From assembly GCF_013364235.1 (NCBI RefSeq), contig NZ_CP054919.1:1990059-2054058 (forward strand): DNA of 64,000 nucleotides, in the 5' to 3' direction. Below, piece after piece: positions 35,522 to 45,203 of this stretch. Made by a program: the position numbers and the translations under genes. Position 1 is the first letter of the stretch; each line of letters begins with the position of its first letter. A model generated the notes under the pieces. That model ran no database searches. It was not told the origin of the DNA and was given only the letters and a program-made list of their open reading frames with translations. Source of the stretch: Kitasatospora sp. NA04385. Lineage in GTDB: Bacteria; Actinomycetota; Actinomycetes; Streptomycetales; Streptomycetaceae.

Positions 35522-36331
35522 CTACCTGCGGCGGACGCCCTCGGCCAGCTCGCCCGCGAGCGCGCGGACCGCGGCCACGCCGTCCTCGGTGCGCTCGGCG
35601 TCCAGCAGGCGCTGGACGAATGCCGAGCCGACGATCACGCCGTCCGCGAAGGCGGCGACCTCGGCGGCCTGGTCGGCGTTGGAGACGCCCAGGCCGACGC
35701 AGACCGGCAGCGCGGTGGTGGCGCGGGTGCGGGCCACCAGGTCCTCGGCCAGGTTGCCGACGGCCGCCCGGGTGCCGGTGACACCCATCACGGCGGCCGC
35801 GTACACGAAGCCGGAGCCGGCCGCGGTGACCTCGGCCAGCCGCGGGCCGGTGGAGGACGGGGCGACCACGAACACGGTGTCCAGACCGTGCTCGGCGGCG
35901 GCCTTGCGCCACTCCTCGGACTCCTCCACCGGCAGGTCCGGCAGGATGCAGCCCGCGCCGCCGGCCGCCGCCAGGTCGGCCGCGAACCGGGCCGCGCCGT
36001 AGCGGTCCACCGGGTTCCAGTACGTCATCACCAGGACCGGCACGGCCGGGTGGGCCGCGGCGACCTCGGCGACGGTGCCCAGCACGTCCTTGATCTTCAC
36101 GCCGCCGCGCAGCGCGATGTCGTCGGCGGTCTGGATGACCGCGCCGTCCAGCACCGGGTCCGAGTGCGGCAGGCCGACCTCGACGGCGTCGCAGCCGCCC
36201 TCGATCAGCGCCTTGATCGCGGCGGTGCCGCCGTCCACGGTCGGGAAGCCGGCCGGCAGGTAGCCGATCAGGGCCGCCCGGCCCTCGGCCTTCGCGGCGG
36301 CCAGCGCGGTGGTGAGCTTGCTGTCGGCCAT
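35522..36331 (-). CDS. trpA: Tryptophan synthase alpha subunit
   Basis: 269 aa, ATG at 36331 with AAGGGA upstream. Catalytic Glu and Asp are in GGCDAVEVGLPHSDPVLDG (Glu51-type position and DP motif), with VPVLVMTYWNPVDRYG, PDLPVEESEEW and the phosphate-binding GLGVSNADQAAEVAAFADGVIVGSAFV. It cleaves indole-3-glycerol phosphate to indole, which tunnels to TrpB. Only 2 bases separate it from trpB. Note the family motif G-x-P-x-S/F-D-P reads GLPHSDP here. Confidence 0.96.
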   Translation of the reverse strand: MADSKLTTALAAAKAEGRAALIGYLPAGFPTVDGGTAAIKALIEGGCDAVEVGLPHSDPVLDGAVIQTADDIALRGGVKIKDVLGTVAEVAAAHPAVPVLVMTYWNPVDRYGAARFAADLAAAGGAGCILPDLPVEESEEWRKAAAEHGLDTVFVVAPSSTGPRLAEVTAAGSGFVYAAAVMGVTGTRAAVGNLAEDLVARTRATTALPVCVGLGVSNADQAAEVAAFADGVIVGSAFVQRLLDAERTEDGVAAVRALAGELAEGVRRR

Positions 36332-36333
36332 GG

Positions 36334-37563
<1,230 letters not shown>

Positions 37564-37659
37564 GATCCGTCCTCGGGTGAAGGATTGACGGCGTGGAAGT
37601 GGACCCTGCGGCGGGTGCCGGGCCCCCGGTCGGGGACCCTGGTCCTCCTGGCGGAGGAA

Positions 37660-37809
37660 CTAGCCGCGGGGGCCGCGCCATCGGCGTCCGGGGACCTGTC
37701 CGGGCTCGCAGCCGATCACGTAGCGCACCCGCCGCCCCAGCGCCCGGCGCGCGGGCGCGCGGCAGCCGCGCGGGCGGCAGCCGGGGGCGAGACGGGAGGC
37801 GATCGACAC
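37660..37809 (-). CDS. trpM: TrpM-like small protein
   Basis: 49 aa from GTG at 37809, 8 bases after the trpC stop. The C-terminal two thirds (RGCRAPARRALGRRVRYVIGCEPGQVPGRRW) match, from memory, the TrpM (formerly TrpX) protein found between trpC and trpB in Streptomyces. There TrpM modulates tryptophan synthesis and development. The start is uncertain because no good ribosome site is visible. The high Arg content suggests binding to nucleic acid or an acidic partner, which is inference. Confidence 0.75.
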   Translation of the reverse strand: MSIASRLAPGCRPRGCRAPARRALGRRVRYVIGCEPGQVPGRRWRGPRG

Positions 37810-37817
37810 GGCGGAGG

Positions 37818-38630
37818 TCAGCCCCGCCCGTTGTTGCGCAGCGCCGGGTGCGCCCCGGCGGCGACCAGGTCGGCGACCGCGGCCTTCGGGTCCCGGCCGG
37901 TGACCAGGGACTCGCCGACCAGCACCGCGTCGGCGCCCTGGTTGGCGTAGGTGATCAGGTCGTGCGGGCCGCGCACCCCGGACTCGGCGACCTTCACGAT
38001 GTGCGCCGGGATGGCGTCCGCGACGTTGCCGAAGGTGTTCCGGTCGACCTCGAGGGTCTTCAGGTTGCGGGCGTTGACGCCGATGATCCGCGCGCCGGCG
38101 TCCACCGCGCGGGCGATCTCCTCCTCGTCGTGCACCTCGACCAGCGGGGTCAGGCCGATCGACTCGGCCCGCTCGATCAGCGAGACCAGGGCCGGCTGCT
38201 CCAGCGCGGCGACGATCAGCAGCGCCAGGTCCGCGCCGTGCGCGCGGGCCTCCCACAGCTGGTAGGCGGTGACGATGAAGTCCTTGCGCAGGACCGGGGT
38301 GGGCACGGCCGCGCGCACCGCGTCCAGGTCGGCCAGCGAGCCGCCGAAGCGGCGCTGCTCGGTGAGCACGCTGATCGCGGCGGCGCCGCCGGCCGCGTAG
38401 TCGACCGCCAGCGCGGCCGGGTCGGCGATCGCCGCCAGCGCGCCCTTGGAGGGGCTGGAGCGCTTGACCTCGCAGATCACCCGGACGCCGTCGCCGCGCA
38501 GCGCGGCCACGCCGTCCTTCGCCTCGGGCGCCTTGGCGGCGAGCTGCTTGAGCTCGTCCAGGGAGACCCGGGCCTGTCGCTCGGCGAGGTCCTGCCGGAC
38601 CCCGTCGATGATCTCGTCGAGCACAGTCAC
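37818..38630 (-). CDS. trpC: Indole-3-glycerol phosphate synthase
   Basis: 270 aa, GTG at 38630; a second GTG two codons later is possible. TIM-barrel enzyme: [11 protein letters not shown] (catalytic Lys), [55 protein letters not shown] and [12 protein letters not shown] all match IGPS. It closes the pyrrole ring from CdRP. No trpF gene accompanies it; PriA further along is expected to supply that step. The DUF2752 gene lies upstream on the same strand. Confidence 0.96.
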   Translation of the reverse strand: MTVLDEIIDGVRQDLAERQARVSLDELKQLAAKAPEAKDGVAALRGDGVRVICEVKRSSPSKGALAAIADPAALAVDYAAGGAAAISVLTEQRRFGGSLADLDAVRAAVPTPVLRKDFIVTAYQLWEARAHGADLALLIVAALEQPALVSLIERAESIGLTPLVEVHDEEEIARAVDAGARIIGVNARNLKTLEVDRNTFGNVADAIPAHIVKVAESGVRGPHDLITYANQGADAVLVGESLVTGRDPKAAVADLVAAGAHPALRNNGRG

Positions 38631-38782
38631 GCGTGCGCCCCCATCGTGTTTCGGTGGTGAGGCCGGGAGCGTCGAGCGCGACCCCGGCAGTTCGATGGTA
38701 TCGGGCGAGGGGGGCGCACTCCGCATCCACCGGCGCGCGTCTCGCCCAGCGGACCGCCCGGCGAGCCGCCCGTGCGCCCCGT

Positions 38783-39145
38783 TCACACCCCCGGCGGGGC
38801 CAGCCCGACACCGACCGGCAGGTTCCGCACCACCGCGAACAGCAGCACCACCAGGAGCAGCACCCGCGTCCGCCCGGCCGTCAGCCGCGGCCGCCGGACC
38901 GGCCGGCCGCGCACCGCCCCCGCCGCCCAGCCCAGCCAGAGCACCGCCAGGCCCAGCGCCAGCACCACCACCAGCAGGTTGTCGTGCGCCGCCGTGAGCA
39001 CGTCCCCCCTGGCCAGCGCGTGCACGCAGCGCAGCCCGCCGCACCCCGGGCACCACCAGCCGGTCGCCCGCAGCACCGGGCAGGCCGGGTAGTGGCCGGG
39101 CTCGTTCGGGTCCACCAGGGCGACGAAGGCCGTCGGCAGCGCCAC
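38783..39145 (-). CDS. DUF2752 membrane protein
   Basis: About 120 aa. The DUF2752 signature is clear: [43 protein letters not shown], where CPGCGGxRC and the GD..AA..N pattern are the conserved parts. Two or three hydrophobic helices. The GTG at 39145 is the first in-frame start but has no good ribosome site. The first residues ([14 protein letters not shown]) look slightly shortened for the family, so the start is uncertain. Function unknown. It is a regular neighbour of trpC in Streptomyces. Confidence 0.75.
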   Translation of the reverse strand: MALPTAFVALVDPNEPGHYPACPVLRATGWWCPGCGGLRCVHALARGDVLTAAHDNLLVVVLALGLAVLWLGWAAGAVRGRPVRRPRLTAGRTRVLLLVVLLFAVVRNLPVGVGLAPPGV

Positions 39146-39327
39146 CGCGGTCAGCGCGGCCAGCGGGCGCAGCAGCCGGCGCGCCGCCGACCCCCCGCCG
39201 GCGGGGGACGGGACGGCCGGCGGCGGGCGGCGGGAGCGTTCACGGGGACGATTGTGCCCCGCCCGGGCGGGCCGCCCGGCCCGAGACGCCCGCGGGGCTC
39301 CGCCGGGCGGCCCCGGCCCGGAAAACG

Positions 39328-39360
39328 CCGGACGGCGGGCCGCGGCGGCCCGCCGTCCGG
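39328..39360 (-). terminator. Terminator after the HGxxPAAW-type gene
   Basis: 16-bp perfect stem (39328-39343 with 39345-39360, core GGACGGCGGGCC) with a single unpaired base, 22 bases past the stop of the upstream gene. It separates that gene from the DUF2752-trpCMBA unit. Confidence 0.8.
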
Positions 39361-39382
39361 TTCGGCGCGTCGCGCGCCGGGG

Positions 39383-39631
39383 TCAGCCCGCGGCGACCGC
39401 GGTGCGCTCCTCGGTGGTGGCCGGGGCGAAGTTCTTGCTGGGCTGCTTGCCCATGCCCGCCATCGACATGGCCTTGCCGACCACGCCGCCGATCAGAACC
39501 ACGGCGAGGCCCGCGATGACCAGCACGACGTTCGGAATGATCATCGCCACGCCGGACACGCAGAAGCCGACGAAAGCAATGACCACGCCGGTCCACGCGG
39601 CGGGGGTGTGGCCGTGCGCTGCTGCAGCCAT
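39383..39631 (-). CDS. HGxxPAAW-type small membrane protein
   Basis: 82 aa, ATG at 39631 with AAGGAG upstream. N-terminus HGHTPAAWTGVVIAFVGF matches the HGxxPAAWTGV motif of a small streptomycete membrane family next to the trp genes. Two transmembrane helices (about 12-28 and 32-52) are joined by a short loop with Pro/Asn. The cytoplasmic tail is GKAMSMAGMGKQPSKNFAP. No known biochemical activity. Confidence 0.85.
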   Translation of the reverse strand: MAAAAHGHTPAAWTGVVIAFVGFCVSGVAMIIPNVVLVIAGLAVVLIGGVVGKAMSMAGMGKQPSKNFAPATTEERTAVAAG

Positions 39632-39763
39632 CTTGTTGGTGCTCCTTGTTTCTCCGGGGCCCGGTCGGGCGGTCCTGGGCGGCGCTCGACGGGTTGACGC
39701 CTCCCATTGTGCCGGGCCGAACACGGCAGCCCCAAGCCGGGGCGGCCGTGGTCCCGCGCACAC

Positions 39764-40375
39764 TCAGCCGGTCGGGTCCTCGCCCCGGTCCAGCGCCTTC
39801 CACAGGTCGGACGGGCTGTCCGCCCGCGCCGGGGCCTTCCGGGTCGGCGCCTCGTACCGCGAGCCCATGGCCGGCCAGCCGCTGCCGAAGCGCGCCGTCA
39901 GCGCACCCGCCGCCGCCAGCAGCACCCCGCCCGCCAGCGCCACCCACGGCCAGGCCGTCCGGCTGACCTCCGCGGCCCGGCCGCTGCTCAGCGCGAGCTG
40001 CCCCGCCGCGACGGCGTGCAGGCCCGCGGTGTCGGTGTACCCGATCACCGCGCCCGCGACGGCCCCCGCCCCCGCCAGCACCGTCAGCGCCCCCACCAGC
40101 ACCCGCGTCCGGCCGCGCACCGCGAACACCGCGAGGGCCGCCGCCATCGCCACCAGCGCCGTGCCGGTCGGCAGCGCGGTCAGCCTGCTCCCGCTGGCGC
40201 TCACCGGGACCCGGCTGCCGCCCATCCCGAGCGCCACCCCCTGCACCCAGGTCCGGCCCGCCGCGGTCAGCACCAGCGCGGCCCCGACCGCGGTCAGCAG
40301 CAGCATCAGCCCCAACGTGCCGCGGGATCTCGAAGCGGGGGGAGCACCGGAAGGCGAAGCAGACGTCTCACTCAC
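39764..40375 (-). CDS. Trp-region conserved membrane protein (TIGR02234 family)
   Basis: 203 aa, GTG at 40375 with GGGGGA just upstream. Four hydrophobic helices (LGLMLLLTAVGAALVLTAAG; ALVAMAAALAVFAVRG; VLVGALTVLAGAGAVAGAVIGY; WPWVALAGGVLLAAAGALTARFG) and a charged tail RKAPARADSPSDLWKALDRGEDPTG. The TIGR02234 family was defined from genes inside actinobacterial trp clusters. Function unknown. It is normally directly after trpE; here a two-gene cassette on the other strand lies between. Confidence 0.85.
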   Translation of the reverse strand: MSETSASPSGAPPASRSRGTLGLMLLLTAVGAALVLTAAGRTWVQGVALGMGGSRVPVSASGSRLTALPTGTALVAMAAALAVFAVRGRTRVLVGALTVLAGAGAVAGAVIGYTDTAGLHAVAAGQLALSSGRAAEVSRTAWPWVALAGGVLLAAAGALTARFGSGWPAMGSRYEAPTRKAPARADSPSDLWKALDRGEDPTG

Positions 40376-40512
40376 TCCCCCAGTGTCCCCGACCTCACCC
40401 CCGGCACCGGCACCACCCCTCCGGACGCCCCGGCGGCCGCGCCGCCTGTCCCTGCGGGTACCAGGGTCGGCGGGGCCTGGCACCGGCGGCGCCCGGGGGC
40501 GAGGGTGGGGGC

Positions 40513-41538
40513 ATGGCACACGTACTCGTCACCGGTGGAACCGGTTTCCTCGGCGCGCACACCGTCGCCCGGCTGCTGGCCTCGGGCCACTCGGTGACCA
40601 CCACGGTCCGGTCCGCGGCCCGGCGCGGCGACGTCGAGTCCATGCTCGCGGTGGCCGGGGTCCCCGGTCCGACGGCGCTCTCGTACGTCGAGGCGGACCT
40701 GACCCGGGACGAGGGCTGGGCCGCGGCCGCGGTCGGCGCCGACTACGTCCTGCACCTGGCCTCGCCGTTCCCCGCCGCCGCCCCCCGGCACGAGGACGAC
40801 CTGATCGTCCCCGCGCGGGACGGCGCGCTGCGGGTGCTGCGGGCGGCGCGGGACGCCGGGGTGCGCCGGGTGGTGCTCACCTCGTCGTTCGGCGCCGTCG
40901 GGTACGGCCACCCGGCCCGGGGGCGGGTCTTCACGGAGGCCGACTGGACGGACCTCGACGGGCCGGGCGTCACCCCCTACGTCAAGTCCAAGACCCTCGC
41001 CGAGCGGGCCGCGTGGGAGTTCGCCGCCGAGGGGCGGGGCCCGGAGCTGACGGTGGTCAACCCGGTCGGGATCTTCGGACCGGTCCTGGGGCCGGACTAC
41101 TCCAGCTCGATCCGGATCGTCCACGCGATGCTCGGCGGCGCCCTGCGGGCCGCGCCGCCCGTCTGGACCAACACCGTGGACGTGCGCGACGTGGCCGACC
41201 TGCACGTCCGGGCGATGACCGCGCCCGGGGCGGCCGGGCAGCGCTACCTCGCCCTGGCCGGCGAACCCGTCTCCTTCCACCGGATCGCGGCCGTCCTGCG
41301 CGCCCGCCTCGGCGACGCCGCGGCCGGTGCCCCCACCCGCACCGCGCCGGCCTGGCTGCTCCGCGCGCTGGCCGTCGTCAACCCGGGGCTGCGGGAGCTG
41401 GCGCCGCAGCTGGGCGTGGTGCGGCGGGCCGACAACAGCAAGGCGCGCACCGAGCTCGGCTGGGCCCCGCGCGGCAACGAGGACGCCGTGGTCGCCACCG
41501 CCGAAAGCCTCCTGCGGCTCGGCCTGGTGGCCCGCTAG
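40513..41538 (+). CDS. NAD(P)-dependent extended SDR (dihydroflavonol reductase-like)
   Basis: 341 aa, ATG at 40513. Rossmann motif VTGGTGFLG (6-14), VEADLTRDEGW, then LHLASPFP, and the catalytic Ser124/Tyr156/Lys160 in LTSSFGAVGYG and TPYVKSK. Tail NTVDVRDVADLHVRAMTAPGAAGQRYLALAGEPVSF is typical of the dihydroflavonol/aldehyde-reductase branch of extended SDRs. Substrate unknown. It is on the plus strand inside the otherwise minus-strand trp cluster. A helix-turn-helix gene follows 9 bases after its stop, so they probably form a regulator/enzyme pair. Confidence 0.9.
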   Translation: MAHVLVTGGTGFLGAHTVARLLASGHSVTTTVRSAARRGDVESMLAVAGVPGPTALSYVEADLTRDEGWAAAAVGADYVLHLASPFPAAAPRHEDDLIVPARDGALRVLRAARDAGVRRVVLTSSFGAVGYGHPARGRVFTEADWTDLDGPGVTPYVKSKTLAERAAWEFAAEGRGPELTVVNPVGIFGPVLGPDYSSSIRIVHAMLGGALRAAPPVWTNTVDVRDVADLHVRAMTAPGAAGQRYLALAGEPVSFHRIAAVLRARLGDAAAGAPTRTAPAWLLRALAVVNPGLRELAPQLGVVRRADNSKARTELGWAPRGNEDAVVATAESLLRLGLVAR

Positions 41539-41547
41539 CGTCGGGGC

Positions 41548-42384
41548 ATGAACCCGATGCCGGACACCCTCGGCGACTTCCTGCGCTCCCGGCGCGCCCG
41601 GCTCACCCCGGAGCGGGTCGGGCTGCCGCCGGGGGAACGGCGCCGGGTCGCCGGCCTGCGCCGCGAGGAGGTCGCCCAGCTCGCGGGCATCAGCCCGGAG
41701 TACTACCTGCGCCTGGAGCAGGGCCGCAACCGCCACCCCTCCGACCAGGTCCTGCACGGCCTGGCCGCCGCGCTGCGGCTGGACGGGGAGGCCGCGGCCT
41801 ACCTGCACCGGCTGGCCCGCCCCGCCGCGCCCGCCGCCCGCCGCCGCCCCGGGGCCGCCCCGCCGGACGCGGACCTGCAGGCGCTGCTGGACAGCTGGCC
41901 GGCCACGCCCGCCTACGCCCAGGCCGCCTCGGGGCGCGTCGTGGCCGCGAACCGCCTCGCCACCGCCCTCTGCCCGTTCTTCGCCGTCGGCGCCGACCCG
42001 CTGCGCGCCGCCTTCCTCGAACCGGGGATGCGCCGCCTGTACCCGCAGTGGGACGACATGACCGCCAAGGCCGTCTCCGGGCTGCGCGCCGCCCTCGCCC
42101 TCGACGACACCGACCCCGGGCTCCTGGAGACCATCGACGAACTCACCGCCGCCAGCGAGCGCTTCCGCACCCTGTGGGCCCGGCGGGAGGTCCGCCGCCG
42201 CACCGTCGGCCGCACCCGGTTCCGGCACCCGGTCGTCGGCGCGCTGGACCTGCGCTACGAGAAGCTGCTGCGCCCCGACGCCCGGCAGCTCCTCGTCGTC
42301 TACCGCGCCGACCCCGGCACCCCCAGCGCCGAACGGCTGGAGCTGCTCGGCCGTTGCAAGGCCGACCGGACCGGCCCCGGGGCC
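41548..42384 (+). CDS. MmyB-like XRE regulator lacking its own stop codon; reading frame runs on antisense to trpE
   Basis: ATG at 41548; a TAGCGT six bases upstream suggests leaderless transcription. N-terminal helix-turn-helix (about 30-70: RRVAGLRREEVAQLAGISPEYYLRLEQGRNRHPSDQVL) and MmyB-like ligand-binding domain (TPAYAQAASGRVVAANRLATALCPFF ... LWARREVRRRTVGRTRFRHPVVGALDLRYEKLL). The family normally ends near 'RLELLGR', at about residue 270. Here that position has no stop, and the same frame stays open to 43908 across the whole antisense strand of trpE, 786 codons in total. I end the feature at the trpE boundary. Lost stop, sequencing error, or insertion junction are all possible. Confidence 0.7.
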
Positions 42385-43890
42385 TCAGCGCAGCGTGTTC
42401 GCGGCGGCGACCGCGCGGAGGACCGCGGCCGCCTTGTTGCGGCACTCGGTGTCCTCCGCGTGCGGGTCGGAGTCGGCCACCACGCCCGCACCGGCCTGGA
42501 CGTACGCCGTGCGGTCGCGGATGACCGCGGTGCGGATGGCGATGGCGGTGTCGGAGTCGCCCGCGAAGTCCAGGTACCCGACGCAGCCGCCGTACAGGCC
42601 GCGGCGGGTGGGTTCGAGCTCCTCGATGATCTGCATGGCGCGCGGCTTGGGCGCGCCGGAGAGGGTGCCGGCCGGGAAGCAGGCGGTGAGCACGTCGAGC
42701 GCGCTGCGGCCCTCGGCGACCTCGCCGGTGACGGTGGAGACGATGTGCATGACGTGGCTGTAGCGCTCGATGGTCATGAACTCCACCACCTCGACCGAGC
42801 CGGGCGCGCAGACCCGGCCGAGGTCGTTGCGGCCGAGGTCGACCAGCATCAGGTGCTCGGCCCGCTCCTTGGGGTCGGCGAGCAGCTCGGCGGCCAGCTC
42901 GGCGTCCTCGTGCGGGGTGGCGCCGCGGTGCCGGGTGCCGGCGATGGGGTGCAGCATGGCCTCGCCGCCGGCCACCTTGACCAGCGCCTCGGGGCTGGAG
43001 CCGACCACGTCGAAGCCGCCCTCCGCGCCGCCGTCCGGGCCGGGGAAGCGGAACAGGTACATGTAGGGGCTGGGGTTGGTGGTGCGCAGGACGCGGTAGA
43101 CGTCGAGCGCGGAGGCCGCGCAGGGCGCCTCGAAGCGCTGCGAGGGGACGACCTGGAAGGCCTCGCCGGCCCGGATCCGCTCCTTCACCACCTCGACGGC
43201 CTTGCGGTACGGCTCGCCGCCGAACGGCGAGCGCGCGTCGACCGCGGTCGGGGTGTACGTGGCCAGCCCGGGGTCGACGGGGCGGCGCAGGTCGGCCTCC
43301 ATCGCGTCGAGCCGGGCGACGGCGTCCGCGTGCGCCTCGTCGACGCCGGTGGCCAGGTCGTTGTGGTTGACCGCGTTGGCGATCAGCAGCACGGTGCCGT
43401 CGGCGTGGTCGAGGACGGCCAGGTCGGTGGCGAGCAGCAGGGTCAGCTCGGGGAGCCGCAGGTCGTCCGGGGTGAGGTTCGGGAGCTTCTCCAGCCGGCG
43501 CACCATGTCGTAGCCGAGGTAGCCGACCAGGCCGCCGGTGAGCGGCGGGAGGCCGTCGTCCGGGTGCCGGGGGGTGTGCAGGGCGGTGAGGGTGGCGCGC
43601 AGCACCTCCAGCGGGTCGCCGCTGGTGGGGATGCCCACGGGCGGCTCGCCGAGCCAGCGGGCGCCGCCGTCCTCGCCGACGGTCAGGACCGCGCCGGAGC
43701 GCACCCCGACGAACGAGTACCTGGCCCAGCTGCGCCCCTGCTCGGCGGACTCCAGCAGGAAGGTGCCGGGCCGTTCGGCGGCGAGGCTGCGGTACACGCC
43801 GATCGGGGTGAGGCCGTCCGCCAGGAGCCGGCGGGTGACGGGAATGACCCGGGTGTCAGCGGCGAGCGTGCGGAAAGCCTCAAGTTCCAT
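42385..43890 (-). CDS. trpE: Anthranilate synthase component I
   Basis: 501 aa, ATG at 43890. N-terminal regulatory segment with [18 protein letters not shown] (the LLES/SxxG feedback site), and chorismate-binding C-terminus with [75 protein letters not shown] and the end [34 protein letters not shown]. It makes anthranilate from chorismate and ammonia or glutamine. The partner amidotransferase trpG is not in the window. It follows hisI with a 55-base gap, in which no Trp-codon leader peptide is seen. Confidence 0.96.
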   Translation of the reverse strand: MELEAFRTLAADTRVIPVTRRLLADGLTPIGVYRSLAAERPGTFLLESAEQGRSWARYSFVGVRSGAVLTVGEDGGARWLGEPPVGIPTSGDPLEVLRATLTALHTPRHPDDGLPPLTGGLVGYLGYDMVRRLEKLPNLTPDDLRLPELTLLLATDLAVLDHADGTVLLIANAVNHNDLATGVDEAHADAVARLDAMEADLRRPVDPGLATYTPTAVDARSPFGGEPYRKAVEVVKERIRAGEAFQVVPSQRFEAPCAASALDVYRVLRTTNPSPYMYLFRFPGPDGGAEGGFDVVGSSPEALVKVAGGEAMLHPIAGTRHRGATPHEDAELAAELLADPKERAEHLMLVDLGRNDLGRVCAPGSVEVVEFMTIERYSHVMHIVSTVTGEVAEGRSALDVLTACFPAGTLSGAPKPRAMQIIEELEPTRRGLYGGCVGYLDFAGDSDTAIAIRTAVIRDRTAYVQAGAGVVADSDPHAEDTECRNKAAAVLRAVAAANTLR

Positions 43891-43945
43891 GGGGCACCGA
43901 TCGGATGAGAGGAGCGGACGGGCGGAGTGACGATCGGGGGACAGG

Positions 43946-44320
43946 CTACTGGGCGAGCGGCAGCACGTCGGCGTCGAAGCAGGTCCGGTCGCCGGTGTGG
44001 CAGGCGGCGCCGACCTGGTCGACCTTGACCAGCAGGGTGTCCCCGTCGCAGTCCAGGGCGACCTGCTTGACGTGCTGGACGTGGCCCGAGGTGTCGCCCT
44101 TCACCCAGTACTCGGCCCGGCTGCGGCTCCAGTACGTGCAGCGGCCGGTGGTCAGGGTGCGGTGCAGCGCCTCGTCGTCCATCCAGCCGAGCATCAGCAC
44201 CTCGCCGGTGTCGTACTGCTGGGCGACGGCGGGCAGCAGGCCGTCCGGGGTGCGCTTGAGTCGGGCGGCGACCGCCGGGTCCAGTGCGGTGCTGCCGGGG
44301 GCGGCGGGAGTGATCGACAT
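43946..44320 (-). CDS. hisI: Phosphoribosyl-AMP cyclohydrolase
   Basis: 124 aa, ATG at 44320. Motifs of His[53 protein letters not shown], and the metal-binding [26 protein letters not shown]. It opens the pyrimidine ring of phosphoribosyl-AMP (third His step). It is separate from the other his genes by the 5 kb accessory block and lies directly before trpE on the same strand. It is the monofunctional cyclohydrolase, not a HisIE fusion. Confidence 0.96.
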   Translation of the reverse strand: MSITPAAPGSTALDPAVAARLKRTPDGLLPAVAQQYDTGEVLMLGWMDDEALHRTLTTGRCTYWSRSRAEYWVKGDTSGHVQHVKQVALDCDGDTLLVKVDQVGAACHTGDRTCFDADVLPLAQ

Positions 44321-44451
44321 GGCCCCATTCTCGCAGGCCCGACCGGGCCGCCGGACCGTCTCCCGGAACCCGGTCGAAATCACTTCTCCCACCCGGTAGT
44401 TTGATCCCCGCCGAAATCCGAAGTGCACGGGGAAATGGGGGGAACGGTCGA

Positions 44452-45150
44452 ATGAGCGCATATCACCGACAACCGCTTCCGGCGGTCGCGTACGGGAATT
44501 ACCAGCTCCAGAGAACCGCAGGTCAGTACCTTTATCCGGGCGAGCCGATGATCGGCACGTGGGCGGTGGAACTGGACCGTCTACTGCCGCTCTGGTGGGA
44601 CCGCGACACCGTTCGCGCGGCCGGTTTCGCCCCTCTCGTCTGGACGATGAACTTCTTCAGATCGATCTGGCGCGGCCTGTGGCTGTACTTCCTGCCGCGC
44701 TGGGTGGTCGAGGTCTTCGGACCGAGCCGTTACGGGCGCCGCCCCTACGGCCTCTCGCTGACCCGGCGTGCCTACCGGGCGGTCCGCCGCCCGCTGCACG
44801 GCGGGTCCTGGCACGGCCCCGAGGGCTCCACCGCCTGGCTGCTGTGGCGGGCCGTGCGCACCACCGCCGGCGAGAAGCTCAAGGCCGACCACGCCCTGTT
44901 CACCATGCTGGTCACCGACCGCCGGCTGCTGGTCCTCAGCCGCTGGACCTCGGGCCAGTCCCTCTCCGAGTACCGGACCACCCCGCTGATCGAACTGCCC
45001 GCCGGCAGCTGGTGGCTGCGCCCGGACACCCCGAACGACGTCTGGGCCCGGCGGCAGGACCTGCTGTTCGCGGACGGCTCCTGGATCGCGCTGGCCTTCG
45101 ACAGCGACGAGGACCTCGACGCCTTCCGCCTGGTGGCCGGGGGCCGCTGA
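44452..45150 (+). CDS. Hypothetical protein, PH-like C-terminal segment, beside WXG genes
   Basis: 232 aa, ATG at 44452 with GGGGGAA 8 bases upstream. No family recognised with certainty. The N-terminus is Tyr/Pro rich ([18 protein letters not shown]). The middle holds hydrophobic aromatic-rich helices ([23 protein letters not shown]). The C-terminal part [23 protein letters not shown]...[22 protein letters not shown] has the 'VTDRRLLVL' strand pattern of bacterial PH-like domains. It is convergent with the large WXG-like gene and ends at a shared terminator. Probably membrane-associated, and possibly linked to the type VII-like pair. Confidence 0.65.
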   Translation: MSAYHRQPLPAVAYGNYQLQRTAGQYLYPGEPMIGTWAVELDRLLPLWWDRDTVRAAGFAPLVWTMNFFRSIWRGLWLYFLPRWVVEVFGPSRYGRRPYGLSLTRRAYRAVRRPLHGGSWHGPEGSTAWLLWRAVRTTAGEKLKADHALFTMLVTDRRLLVLSRWTSGQSLSEYRTTPLIELPAGSWWLRPDTPNDVWARRQDLLFADGSWIALAFDSDEDLDAFRLVAGGR

Positions 45151-45160
45151 CCGCCCGCCG

Positions 45161-45190
45161 GCCGGTCCCCACCCGGGGGTGGGGACCGGC
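45161..45190. terminator. Bidirectional terminator
   Basis: GCCGGTCCCCACCC (45161-45174) pairs perfectly with 45177-45190, two-base loop, between the convergent 44452-45150 and 45204-47006 genes. Confidence 0.8.
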
Positions 45191-45203
45191 GGCGCGGCGC
45201 GGC

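Noticed and set aside
38631..38782. Promoter or attenuator in the trpC-DUF2752 gap
   Set aside because: I could not find a convincing -35/-10 pair or a Trp-codon leader; only ordinary GC-rich sequence.
38783..39243. GTG at 39243 as the start of the DUF2752 gene
   Set aside because: It is out of frame with the DUF2752 coding sequence and hits a stop.
42385..43908. The long tail of the XRE frame as a real C-terminal domain
   Set aside because: The text is typical antisense sequence with no domain, and family members end near residue 270. I report the missing stop, not a new domain.
43891..43945. Search for a Trp leader peptide and attenuator before trpE
   Set aside because: The 55-base gap after hisI has no run of Trp codons on the minus strand and no paired terminator/antiterminator.
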